A stretch of 64,000 bases of DNA from Gimesia alba (GTDB lineage: Bacteria; Planctomycetota; Planctomycetia; Planctomycetales; Planctomycetaceae): assembly GCF_007744675.1 (NCBI RefSeq), contig NZ_CP036269.1, positions 3,327,546-3,391,545 of the forward strand. Reading direction: 5' to 3'. The translations under genes were made by a program, and so were the position numbers. Positions 11,401 to 18,995 of this stretch are shown here, in pieces. The notes below the pieces were generated by a model. That model was given only the letters and a program-made list of their open reading frames with translations. It was not told the origin of the DNA and ran no database searches. Position 1 is the stretch's first letter, and each line of letters starts with the position of its first letter.

Positions 11401-11725
11401 CTGTAATTATACGGTGGGCAATCAGAATCTCTTGTTCTTACGAAATAACTGTGCCGCGTATGTCGATATGGACAAGAAGAAGGAATTCAGTCTGCGAAAC
11501 TTGCGTTCGGGGTGCAGCAACAGTCTGGTCGCCGCCAACGGCTTGCTCAGCATCCCCTGTTTTTCCACCGGCTGCATCTGCAATTACCCGCTGCAGACCT
11601 CGTTTGCGATGGTGCATATGCCGGAAGTCAGTCAATGGACGACCGAGGACCCGATCGACGTCAAACAGCTGCGTGATGCACAGACCCTGCTCACGCCGAA
11701 AATTCCCGCAAAACCGGGGAAATAG
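8414..11725 (+). CDS. giant secreted PQQ-type beta-propeller protein with an inserted methyltransferase-like domain
   Basis: 1103 residues with a signal peptide (ITFCLFACLISIGNSRAEA). Two PQQ/BamB-like beta-propeller regions (roughly 30-480 and 665-1030) show repeated TG...LW and FDAQTGEESWKYF/ AIDAYTGRLLWKFD blades. Between them, about residues 500-655, lies a segment with the strand-glycine-acid order of a class I methyltransferase: VIRGLESESLPEAL, LIVIEDD, then HADPDTFPLP and LADLVID. The SAM-binding glycines are degenerate, so catalysis is doubtful. The propeller may bind a cofactor or act as scaffold in the periplasm. It follows the ceramidase-like gene by 59 bases and is probably cotranscribed. 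Confidence 0.87.
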   Translation: MINQLKKQITFCLFACLISIGNSRAEAADWPMWRGNVERTAVIEEVLPAELQLSWSRHLPKHQVAWPNEERLQYDLAYEPVSVGDRILIGSPRDGSLTAFDAQTGEESWKYFSNGPIRFAPVVSGENVIFGSDDGNLYCLKLTDGMLRWKISGAPDTHQQRWHLGNDRLISYWPVRGAPVVKDGIVFFGAGIWPSMGTYLSAVEIETGKRKWINQRIQFLKNVRIDHNYLHEAGLSPQGYCLIADEKLIVPNGRSMPARIDPETGKMHYYVQGYRNGDSRVMAAGDVLLVGHSGVVNLADGREVGNRWVDAGKDAPQSWSTPKRDQFEGPFDAYKMMPGCSYRSVYDQGICYGVEKGIVYAYDLSKAQKRLYEKKHGAQTVKPAKWEAPLLWKLDTKLGKGDTHSVIKAGNTLYGHVGPILFAAEIASDGKSAKIVWQHKLTQTVGSLIAANQRLIVTCLNGDLHCFQTQPPKNKWYKRVHVPLPRVSEEDNHLAFKYLDASSVKLGFDGSVKPGYIVIRGLESESLPEALLQVARARLIVIEDDVARVSRLRKKFLDVDMYGRDIQIIHADPDTFPLPHYLADLVIDQTPVAKNAVALTEKLNVVRPYGGVACLTVNDANRDVIEKTTDSLDQTHWKVQRQNDLVILKRQGALPGSSDWTHECSDAARSYFSRDKLVKSPLGILWYGDGPGYGFHKFKDYGRGVKPQVAGGRLVAFDDRAKRLTAIDAYTGRLLWKFDTDTTIVRYATLPDAIIVGRNAECLILNPEDGSVIKTLPCQLDPKLTGVPGVVDVRVSDPLILIAVGFDLPQGHSHPAIETGLWDAKTIVAFDRTTGKQLWSKIAKERFNIHSLVIGEGLVFCIDSMAPLKADQLQRRGTAPEKFPSEILALDAADGSVKWKYQREYGHRVMTGRGPLAIRPYDDWAAYSYQSKFLYTGKLKEMQAINAATGEKVWEKPIGLQPLLLYDDSFINQAGIKYDLLDGKQLSSSPLFKRSGCNYTVGNQNLLFLRNNCAAYVDMDKKKEFSLRNLRSGCSNSLVAANGLLSIPCFSTGCICNYPLQTSFAMVHMPEVSQWTTEDPIDVKQLRDAQTLLTPKIPAKPGK

Positions 11726-11921
11726 AGTCAACCCAGTCTGACATTTCGCCCCTTTTGCAGGACTGGGAGAAAGAACTCTCCAGTTTTTTTGAAATCCGGC
11801 CCTGCAATCGGCGTTGTAAGTATTGAGAATGAAAGCACTTTCAAGTTAAAATCGCCCACCAGTTCAAGAGGACTCAAAAAGCGAACTGATTTCGCCTCAA
11901 AAGGGTCCTTTAGAAACACAA

Positions 11922-12000
<79 letters not shown>

Positions 12001-12038
12001 AAAGCCGTAACTCATATTGGGTTGCGGCTTTTGTTTTT
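12001..12038 (+). terminator. Rho-independent terminator after tRNA-Arg
   Basis: An 11-bp stem (AAAGCCGTAAC / GTTGCGGCTTT, one G-U pair) with a 9-base loop is followed by TGTTTTTTT. It directly follows the tRNA and would end its transcript, insulating the island from the tRNA promoter. Confidence 0.85.
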
Positions 12039-12065
12039 TTCTGGCTTTTTCAAAATACCCCACGG

Positions 12066-12117
12066 TTTAGTGTCGTTTAGTGTCTTTTATGATGGGTTTG
12101 GTGTCGAGTTTAGTGTC
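12066..12117 (+). promoter_or_regulatory. left cluster of TTTRGTGTC nonamers (candidate integrase arm sites)
   Basis: Four copies in the same orientation: TTTAGTGTC at 12066-12074, 12076-12084 and 12109-12117, and TTTGGTGTC at 12097-12105. Three more copies lie at the opposite end of the island (59375-59424). Clusters of short direct repeats inside both ends are typical of arm-type sites bound by the N-terminal domain of lambda-like integrases or by excisionase. This role is inferred. Confidence 0.6.
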
Positions 12118-12408
12118 ATGGATAAAGACATTATTTGGCTGATCGAAAAAGCATTCCACAATATTCTCTCGGATCAAAAGATCTCTATAGTCTATGCCAC
12201 TAGGAACCTGTGACGCCAATATAATTAATGGAGGGGATGTTATATCATTTCGTAAAACTGATTTCCATCTGTCAGGTTGATGTTCGAACTTCAATGATGT
12301 TAATTTTGTAAACTGCAGATTTATATGAAGTTCTTGCTCAAATATTATTTCCCCCTCAGACGATGTCAGTTTTTTCCCTATGCATATAATACGATAGTAT
12401 TTGTGATT
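12067..12408 (-). CDS. open frame without a standard start; possible remnant gene
   Basis: The reverse strand is open for ~113 codons with protein-like composition (for example LKFEHQPDRWKSVLRNDI and SPPLIILASQVPSGIDYRDL), ending inside the nonamer cluster. The only usable starts are TTG at 12294 or CTG further upstream with AGGG 6 bases ahead of it. A short ATG-started frame ends in the same place in another phase, so a frameshift is possible. No family recognised. It may be the decayed first gene of the island. Confidence 0.35.
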   Translation of the reverse strand, partial: NHKYYRIICIGKKLTSSEGEIIFEQELHINLQFTKLTSLKFEHQPDRWKSVLRNDITSPPLIILASQVPSGIDYRDLLIRENIVECFFDQPNNVFIHDTKLDTKPIIKDTKRH

Positions 12409-12570
12409 TTAGACTTTGTGATGCTCCTATATCTAACCTGTGTCATGAACAACCTCTTACCAGCATAATTGGATAATTGCACTTCACATTTGATGAGTCA
12501 TGACGTGAAGACAAATACTTATACCTTAAGTTAGAAGAAACATTTAATAACAAAAAAAATATACTGTTAT

Positions 12571-13485
12571 GTGGAAATCAATTTCAATTTGTCACAGAGC
12601 GGTATTTTTTTAGATCTCCTTCTCTCTTCAATTAGCAATCTTCCGGGATATCATCTTTCCGACAATGCTGAATGGTTCATTTCTAAATGTGTCCAAACCA
12701 AACAAGACAGGATAATTCTCAATGAATTTGGAAGAGCGAGTTCCGATTTTAAATGGGGGGAGCTTGAGCATATTTTTCACAACTCTCATTCAATTCAAGA
12801 AGTCAAATTGAAATTAAAAAATATCGATTCAGCAGAATTACGTAATTTGGCTTGGATAACCACTAAGCAGTTTTGGAATTCTTTTCAGGATGAATATGCT
12901 CTAATACAACATTGCTTAAAGAAAAAAATTGAAACTCTGACATCTCTTAAAAAACAGAAGATGTTTAAAAATTGCTTGTCTCTTATTAAAAAGAGCTATT
13001 GCCAAGGAAAAAAGATTTCAACCTTGAATATTTCAGTCACTCCTAATTTTGGATTAAACATTAGTAGTGGAACAGCATTCATGAATGAGAAACCTTTGAT
13101 TGTTTTAAGAGCTACTAATTTCCCTAAAATGAGCACCAAGCTGAATAAGACTGATTTAGGAGTACTATTTCATGAGATATCTCATTTACTACTTGATTCT
13201 GCCTTTAATCCAGCTCGAAAAGTTGTAGATGAGACTTTATCCTTTCAAAAAGCATCAGCAAGCGAGCGAAATGAAGTTAGCGAGATGCTTGTGAGGGGCG
13301 GATTTCCGTGTGGAATTCTTGCTATGGAATCAGGACTTATAAAGAGACCAATTCAAAATCCTACATCTCAACTAAACAATCATACAAATCAGTTAATTAA
13401 AAGAATAAGAGATCGAAAAATAGTCTTTTGCTTAAGTGATCCTAGAATTACGTTAGAAGCACTCTCGATACTAAGAGAAATGTAG
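12571..13485 (+). CDS. HExxH-motif protein of a probable RiPP cluster (peptide hydroxylase or protease)
   Basis: 304 residues from a GTG start without a clear ribosome-binding site. The key motif is VLFHEISHLL with His201, Glu202 and His205; downstream Glu221, Glu235 and Glu238 are candidate third ligands. The N-terminal half is helical. HExxH proteins are known beside cyclophane-forming radical SAM maturases, where one group (the mod_HExxH type) has been described as 2-oxoglutarate-dependent peptide beta-hydroxylases; a gluzincin leader protease is the other reading. It faces the precursor and maturase genes tail to tail across ~200 bases. Assignment to the pathway rests on position and motif only. 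Confidence 0.6.
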   Translation: MEINFNLSQSGIFLDLLLSSISNLPGYHLSDNAEWFISKCVQTKQDRIILNEFGRASSDFKWGELEHIFHNSHSIQEVKLKLKNIDSAELRNLAWITTKQFWNSFQDEYALIQHCLKKKIETLTSLKKQKMFKNCLSLIKKSYCQGKKISTLNISVTPNFGLNISSGTAFMNEKPLIVLRATNFPKMSTKLNKTDLGVLFHEISHLLLDSAFNPARKVVDETLSFQKASASERNEVSEMLVRGGFPCGILAMESGLIKRPIQNPTSQLNNHTNQLIKRIRDRKIVFCLSDPRITLEALSILREM

Positions 13486-13686
13486 TTTTATTAGACTTTA
13501 AACGACGCTATTCTTGAAAGGTCCACACGCTCATTGGCGCTCGAATAATGTTGATCACCTGTGAATACAGGCCAGATGGACCGGTAGTTACGTGTAGAGA
13601 AATAAGTCATGCGTTTCACATTTCAATCCATCAAAAAAACTCAATAACTCAAAGTAATTAATGACAGAAATCCACTGTAATCTGCA

Positions 13687-13920
13687 TCATGGAAAGTCAA
13701 CATTCGAAAAATCATTCCAAACATTTTTGAAAGTGCTGTTAGGCCAATCATTAGGAAATAACTCTATAAGCCTTTCACCTGCAGACTGACCAGTGTCAAG
13801 ATCAGTAATTTTCTCTGCAAAATCATTTCCATGCCCTATCCTTGTTCGACACTTTTCAATTTCTTTTTCAGACTCTTTAATTCGATTTATTAGCTTTTTC
13901 ATTTTTTGTCTTTCATTCAT
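13687..13920 (-). CDS. candidate triceptide (three-residue cyclophane) RiPP precursor peptide
   Basis: 77 residues. Residues 1-50 are a charged Lys/Glu-rich helical leader. Residues 55-77 form a core dense in aromatic-X-Asn/Asp motifs: F55-P-N57, W59-P-N61, F64-K-N66, W68-N-D70 and F71-S-N73, ending VDFP. Aromatic-X-X motifs with Asn/Asp in the third place are the known substrates of three-residue cyclophane-forming radical SAM enzymes. The ATG overlaps the stop of the maturase gene (sequence AATGAATGA), so translation is coupled; there is no independent ribosome-binding site. The coupling and the motif density make it the likely substrate of the upstream enzyme. No exporter gene is nearby. 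Confidence 0.72.
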   Translation of the reverse strand: MNERQKMKKLINRIKESEKEIEKCRTRIGHGNDFAEKITDLDTGQSAGERLIELFPNDWPNSTFKNVWNDFSNVDFP

Positions 13921-15034
13921 TTTTAGTTACGATGGAGTCTAAAATAGCTTCAATCACGGTCTGTTTATGATTTTTGCAATACGCTGTTTCTGATGTATTT
14001 AGATTGCCATTTTCAAAATATTTATTACTAGCCTGACCGCCACCACATACTTGAAAATAGTCACATCCTCTTGAACATTTCTGAATACCTTCTAAATATT
14101 CTTTAACGTAACGTGAGTTCATTCCAACTGCTAAAATATCACTTAAATCTGAAGAAAGTAGATTTCCAACTATAAATTCATTAGTTGTGTTCTTTCTTTC
14201 TGCATTCAGCAACTCTGGTGATAAAAGGACTACATCGCCGTTAACAGCAATAGAGGGGAATAAGTCAATTTTCTTTCCAATAGTGACTCCATTCGCTGAA
14301 TCACCAGCCAACATTGATGACATCGCTTCCAAATTGTTTTGGATCTCACGGACTTTGATAGGCTTATCATCTGACATCCATATTTCTACTAATTCTTTCC
14401 AAAAATTCTCGACCCTTACACTTGGAGTTAAATTTCCTTTATTAGCCCCTTCTTTTTCTTCCACATTTATGCACATGCAGCGACTGCCAATTCCTTTGAC
14501 AAAATGATAAATCTTTGCTGCATGTTTCAATGAATCATTTCCGATTACTGAGATGGTTGCAAAAGGTATTTCAAAATGTTTTAAGAGATCAATACCCCGC
14601 ATGGTTGAATTAAAAGATTCTTTTCCGCTCCTATATTTTCTTTTTCTATTCAGTTCCAAAGGACCATCGACACTAACTCCAATTTCAAAATTTTCGTTTT
14701 TTAAAAATTCACACCATGACGAATTGAGCAAGGTTGCATTTGTTTGGATATTGTGTCGAACTCTAATGTTAAATTTTTCGCAAGCCAGGGGTTTATGCAA
14801 TTTTTTAAATTGATCCAATGGCATTGCAAGTGGTTCAGAAGCATGCCAAATTATCTTAAACTCTTCAGAAGTTATATTTCTTTGAATGAAATCTGATAGC
14901 CTCTGAGGTATATCAGGTTTCATCAATATTTTTTTGTGTTTCTCAGTTAAGTAACAATAACTACAGTCTAAATTGCAAAAAGTAGTGGGTTGTAAAACTG
15001 ATGCACCAATTCCAAATTGTGGACTATGTTTCAT
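13913..15034 (-). CDS. radical SAM/SPASM peptide maturase, cyclophane-forming type
   Basis: About 373 residues from ATG 15034 (AGG just upstream; the in-frame ATG at 15091 would add 19 residues ahead of the usual family start). The radical SAM cluster motif is C20-NLD-C24-SY-C27 after VLQPTTF. The C-terminal SPASM region is KCSRGCDYFQVCGGGQASNK, followed by YFENGNL, TSETAYC and KNHKQ, which is the signature shared by XyeB/GrrM-like maturases that crosslink aromatic side chains in RiPP precursors. It would bind [4Fe-4S] clusters and SAM and form C-C bonds in the peptide encoded just downstream, with which it overlaps by 8 bases. Confidence 0.88.
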   Translation of the reverse strand: MKHSPQFGIGASVLQPTTFCNLDCSYCYLTEKHKKILMKPDIPQRLSDFIQRNITSEEFKIIWHASEPLAMPLDQFKKLHKPLACEKFNIRVRHNIQTNATLLNSSWCEFLKNENFEIGVSVDGPLELNRKRKYRSGKESFNSTMRGIDLLKHFEIPFATISVIGNDSLKHAAKIYHFVKGIGSRCMCINVEEKEGANKGNLTPSVRVENFWKELVEIWMSDDKPIKVREIQNNLEAMSSMLAGDSANGVTIGKKIDLFPSIAVNGDVVLLSPELLNAERKNTTNEFIVGNLLSSDLSDILAVGMNSRYVKEYLEGIQKCSRGCDYFQVCGGGQASNKYFENGNLNTSETAYCKNHKQTVIEAILDSIVTKNE

Positions 15035-15184
15035 GTACCTAATATCCACTCTTCTAATTGGAGATAACTTGAGCCACAGCACTACCAGCATTTAACAATG
15101 TAAACGTATTCTAAACTACAATGATTTTGTGTCCACTGTTTTTTGTGGTTTCTAGTGCATATTGGTTCCTTGCAATAGCTTTTT

Positions 15185-17746
15185 TCAAAATTGTCCACTT
15201 ACCAAAACTCTAATACGTTTCAACAATCCGATTTCACTTAGCTCCTCACGAACTTTCTCCAATATTTTTTTATCAGGAACAACTACAACTATTTTCTTAT
15301 ATCCTTCTGCCAAATCATTCCGCACCCTAGAAACAACATCGGTTGAGTCTTGCAGCATCTCAATACATGTGTCAGGCTGTGGCACTCCTGCAGCAAGCCA
15401 TTCCCTTCTGCCTAGCCTCTTTCTGGATGGAATCATTTCTGTAGCTTTGTCTCTAATTGTGCCACTTTTCTCTTCACACTGACTGAGCAGCTTTTTAGCA
15501 GTGTCAGTTAATTGAAGTAGAAGTATGAAAGCGTTGCCCGATTGCACTTTTTGAGGCTCAACCAGACTATTCTCAATCAATAAGTTTTTCAGTCGATTGC
15601 CTTTCTTCGTATCAAAACCCAGACGCTGATAGCGTGCAAAAACTCCATCATCGGGAAACTGAACAATATCTTTGAGTAGCCTAATGACATCACCACTAAA
15701 TATTTCTTTTTGAAGGTTTGGCACATGTCGAGTTAATAGGTGAAAATCATCAAATGAATTTCGTAGGATGATTTCAACTATACCTGGCATCAACAAACCA
15801 GCAGAATTTAGTGCCTGTTCTACTTTCTGATATGCTTTTTCATCCGTTGCAACAACAACTACTTTTTGCATCCCTTCAAGCAGATCTCTTTTCACGTTTG
15901 AAACAACATCAGATTTACCGGTCTCAATCTCAAGAGCAATAGATTTAACGCTCTCGGACGCTTTCCAGGCTAAAACATCCATTCGACCAGAATTGTCACC
16001 TGCTGTTCTCAGCCACTCAAACTGAGTGAAGTAGCCAAACGATTCAAAAATTTTGGCACACCACTTTTTCCAATACTCATGTTGGAGTGATGCGCGTCCA
16101 TCAATGCCTTCTGTACCAAGTAATAGTTTCTTGGCATTTGTCGTCGGAGAAAGAACGAGCTTGGATGTTTTCCCAGTCTTTACTGAACCTTGCGTCACAA
16201 GATTCATCTCAAGTAATTTCTTTTTGAATGCGTGACCGTTTTCAGCACTCAGTTTCAATCGTTTATATCGTTTATTCAGACCATCTTCAGGGAACTGAAC
16301 AACATCTTCTAATAATTGAAACGGACTATTTTCCATACCTATATCATTCAAGAAAAACCGTCTTTTATCGACGGAAGCAGTGATTTTACGCTCTCGGGAA
16401 TTGCTCGCCAAATCCTGTGTAAAAAATCTACGCTCTCGGAAACTCTTGGCATTTTTTATGTACTCTTTTAGCACTGAATCAGTCATGACTCCCTTTGTCA
16501 CGTCAACCAAGGGAAATTGCAAAAGAAATGGCTGGCGGAAGCGATCCTGTAATTTCACAATTCCCTGACCAACAGGCAGCATGCTAAAATGGTGTTTATC
16601 TGAATCATGCACTAACGACAGACCTGCCGCTTTATTAATGTCGGTTGGATCTTTTTGGTTTAAGCAGATAGTCGTGTAGCAGTTTCCTAACGCAGCACTG
16701 GAAATTAAATGTGGATGCTGTTCAACGACAATACAGCCAATTCCTAGCTCTCGTCCTTGCCGTAAAAGCTGGTTCATAAGAGTTTCGCTACTTCTGTGCT
16801 CTTGCCTGTACAATACATGATGAGCTTCTTCGAAGACCACAACAAATTGCAGTTGTTCTCGATTCTGGTTTGTCATCTGTACGGAATAAACCCAGGAACA
16901 CAATAATGGGATTAAAAATTTCTTGGCACTTTGCGACAAACCATCGAGTTCAATTATCGTATTCTGTTTGAGCAGCGATTTCGTGAACTGCTCTTGCGCT
17001 TCTGCATCAACGGATTTAAAAGATGCAGCAACGCTTTCGATGGCTCTTTTGGCAGTTAATTTCCAGCCTGTTGCCCGTTCTTTTGTTTGCATGGATTCAA
17101 TTGCTTCCAAGACAGTCTTAAACGAAGGAGCTTTTTCTTTTTTAAAACTGGCAATGAGTGCTTTATGTACAATGCTTTTGGCTCCTTCACCTAGCACATA
17201 GGCTGAAGCCAGCACATCAACGACCTGATTTAAATAAACGGACTTTTCTAAACCAGAGGGAACAATCAAAGGATTAAAGGGAAAGGGAGAAAGATTTCTT
17301 CCTGGCGTGAAAACTTCAACGTTATCAGAAAACAATGGAAGAAGATGGCGGGCGGTTCTCTTCCAGTCCAAAAAGAGGAATGGGATTTTTTGAGAGACAA
17401 GTTGCTTTAAAATGTGAAATACAACGTTTGTTTTTCCCGCACCTGAACGACCAAATATTGAAAGATTTTGGTTCAGTTCATTTTTAGAAAGAGCAAACTG
17501 CCATTTTGGTTGCTCATAAATAACAGTGCCAAGATGGAGATTGCCTTTTGCTATTTTTTCCGGAGGGAGTGAGAGCAAAAGTTTCTTTTGATAATCTCCC
17601 AAAACGGAGTGAGCAGTGTGAAGTATCTGGCGATGTACTAAATCCCTTAATTCAGGATTTGCAAAGTCCAAGGTCTTTCGCCATTTTTTTACTCGTTCTG
17701 GTATGAGTGGTTCCAGTTTTCTAAGTAGTATTTCAATCTCTGTCAT
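15185..17746 (-). CDS. HerA/FtsK-type ATPase fused to winged helices and a PD-(D/E)xK-like nuclease domain
   Basis: 853 residues. The ATPase core has Walker A GRSGAGKT (Lys105) and a Walker B region FVVVFEEAHHVL, followed by an RQGRELGIGCIVVEQ arginine-containing segment typical of HerA/DUF87 pumps. After residue ~480 come a winged helix (LLEDVVQFPEDGLNKRYKRL), then a nuclease-like domain starting at LQHEYWKKW with GRMDVLAW and IALEIETGKSD as the D...ExE..K core. A second winged helix (LLKDIVQFPDDGVFARYQRL) and a shortened copy of the nuclease C-terminal half (DVVSRVRNDLAEGYKKIVVV) follow. It is likely a DNA translocase-nuclease for defence or DNA processing. It ends a minus-strand operon and begins 2 bases after the coiled-coil frame. 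Confidence 0.85.
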   Translation of the reverse strand: MTEIEILLRKLEPLIPERVKKWRKTLDFANPELRDLVHRQILHTAHSVLGDYQKKLLLSLPPEKIAKGNLHLGTVIYEQPKWQFALSKNELNQNLSIFGRSGAGKTNVVFHILKQLVSQKIPFLFLDWKRTARHLLPLFSDNVEVFTPGRNLSPFPFNPLIVPSGLEKSVYLNQVVDVLASAYVLGEGAKSIVHKALIASFKKEKAPSFKTVLEAIESMQTKERATGWKLTAKRAIESVAASFKSVDAEAQEQFTKSLLKQNTIIELDGLSQSAKKFLIPLLCSWVYSVQMTNQNREQLQFVVVFEEAHHVLYRQEHRSSETLMNQLLRQGRELGIGCIVVEQHPHLISSAALGNCYTTICLNQKDPTDINKAAGLSLVHDSDKHHFSMLPVGQGIVKLQDRFRQPFLLQFPLVDVTKGVMTDSVLKEYIKNAKSFRERRFFTQDLASNSRERKITASVDKRRFFLNDIGMENSPFQLLEDVVQFPEDGLNKRYKRLKLSAENGHAFKKKLLEMNLVTQGSVKTGKTSKLVLSPTTNAKKLLLGTEGIDGRASLQHEYWKKWCAKIFESFGYFTQFEWLRTAGDNSGRMDVLAWKASESVKSIALEIETGKSDVVSNVKRDLLEGMQKVVVVATDEKAYQKVEQALNSAGLLMPGIVEIILRNSFDDFHLLTRHVPNLQKEIFSGDVIRLLKDIVQFPDDGVFARYQRLGFDTKKGNRLKNLLIENSLVEPQKVQSGNAFILLLQLTDTAKKLLSQCEEKSGTIRDKATEMIPSRKRLGRREWLAAGVPQPDTCIEMLQDSTDVVSRVRNDLAEGYKKIVVVVPDKKILEKVREELSEIGLLKRIRVLVSGQF

Positions 17747-17748
17747 TC

Positions 17749-18144
17749 TTATCGTAGTTGTTCATGTTGATGAAGCAGTGAAAGTAGTCGCTCTTCAAAA
17801 TGCTGAACTTCCTTTTCATGCTCTTTAATCACTCTTTGCCTTTGAGTTTCCAGTCTGACTTTGGTGTGCATCAGCTGCCCGCGAATTTTGTCCCGGTCAA
17901 TCCAGATGGAATGTGAGTATTCAGTTGGCTGTCTTTTAAGATTTAACAGCCGATTATCAATTGGTTCACGCACCAGTTCCAGTCGATCAATTAGGCTTGA
18001 AGTTGTTTTTCTGGAACGATTGAGATGTTCTAAAACGAGTTCTATTTCCGCAGCTACAAAATTGCTTGGCTCATCACTATGTCTATCAATGTTTTTAATG
18101 ATGTCTTTACATAGCTGTTCAAGCCTGCTTTCAGTTTCGAATTT
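17749..18144 (-). CDS. coiled-coil protein frame between winged-helix and HerA genes (no own start codon)
   Basis: The frame is open for ~131 codons and is rich in Leu/Glu/Arg heptads (TESRLEQLCKDIIKNIDRH; IRGQLMHTKVRLETQRQRVI). A strong GGAGG lies at 18148-18152, but the frame has no ATG, GTG or TTG until the GTG at 17973, deep in the coding-like stretch. The upstream winged-helix frame ends inside it at 18131 in the other phase. The two frames therefore look like one protein broken by a +1 shift, or joined by frameshifting. It would be a helical adaptor for the HerA ATPase that follows 2 bases later. Confidence 0.5.
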   Translation of the reverse strand, partial: KFETESRLEQLCKDIIKNIDRHSDEPSNFVAAEIELVLEHLNRSRKTTSSLIDRLELVREPIDNRLLNLKRQPTEYSHSIWIDRDKIRGQLMHTKVRLETQRQRVIKEHEKEVQHFEERLLSLLHQHEQLR

Positions 18145-18712
18145 TCACCTCCGCTCGTCTCAAGAGTTCTTTAAACTGTTTTCCCATTTGTGTCAGTTCG
18201 TACTTCGGATAGGTTTTCTTTTTAAAGTAGACTGCTTGAACGATTTTTTGATCTTTGAAAAACCGGATGATGTCACGCACGTTGTCTGCGTTAATATGAA
18301 TGCTTGGATATTCAATTCTTAATTTGCGTTTGATTTCGGCTGGCTGCAACGGAATTGAAAGCGTTTTGATAACAGCAGAACGATGGTTAAAACAAAGTTT
18401 GCCATAAAGAGACCAGTTGATTGATGGGAGAGAGTGATTGAACAGGGAAAGCTTCTGTTCTTTTCGGTTTCTGTTTTGAAGTGTACAGCCAGGATTTGTG
18501 AGCCAATAGAGGCGGCCAATTCTGGCTTCAGGATTGATGCAATAAAGTAACTCTTTTCGAGAAAGGCTTCTGACTAAATCTGCGCACCGCTTGGTTTCTA
18601 AGCCGGCCTGGTAGCTTAACTGGGCAGGAGTGAGTGGTTGCTGCCAGTGAATCAGAAATTTTCTTGCTAAATCTGAATTAAGAATGGATGCGATTCTTGG
18701 TTTACCTCTTTT
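18131..18712 (-). pseudogene. frame-disrupted double winged-helix protein
   Basis: The reverse strand is open for 193 codons. It holds a first winged helix (LARKFLIHWQQPLTPAQLSY, then LETKRCADLVRSLSRKELLY, then the wing GRLYWLTNPG) and a second one ending YPKYELTQMGKQFKELLRRA. Such domains are DNA-binding. There is no ATG, GTG or TTG start in frame before 18349; AGAGGT near 18705 would only serve an ATC or ATT codon, and a TAG closes the frame upstream. With the phase change at the 3' end this suggests a gene carrying two frame lesions, a sequencing error, or non-standard initiation. It heads the HerA operon. Confidence 0.5.
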
Positions 18713-18727
18713 CTAAGGACAGAGTAC

Positions 18728-18907
18728 ATGGCGAGTTTAAAAACGGTTACGCTGAATAGTGTGTGTTCGCTCAACGGACCTGTGATCGCGATCCATCCCG
18801 CAGAACTTGTCTCAGAAACAATCCGGGCAAATAAATACCCTGCATTTCAAACAATCTGTTGTACCGTGCAAAGATCAGCATTCACTTTTCAGCATGGAGA
18901 AAATTAA
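18728..18907 (+). CDS. small orphan protein (59 aa)
   Basis: An ATG at 18728 with AAGGA 8 bases upstream opens a 59-codon frame beginning MASLKTVTLNSVCSLNGPVI and containing a CC pair. It is divergent from the winged-helix frame, so it may share a promoter region with it. No family recognised. The support is the ribosome-binding site only. Confidence 0.35.
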   Translation: MASLKTVTLNSVCSLNGPVIAIHPAELVSETIRANKYPAFQTICCTVQRSAFTFQHGEN

Positions 18908-18995
18908 GGACCAGTTGAAAACTGCTACTGCCTTGCGACGATGATTCAGATAAATTAACAGAAGGGATACCAGTTTTTCCTGGAATGTTTATTTA

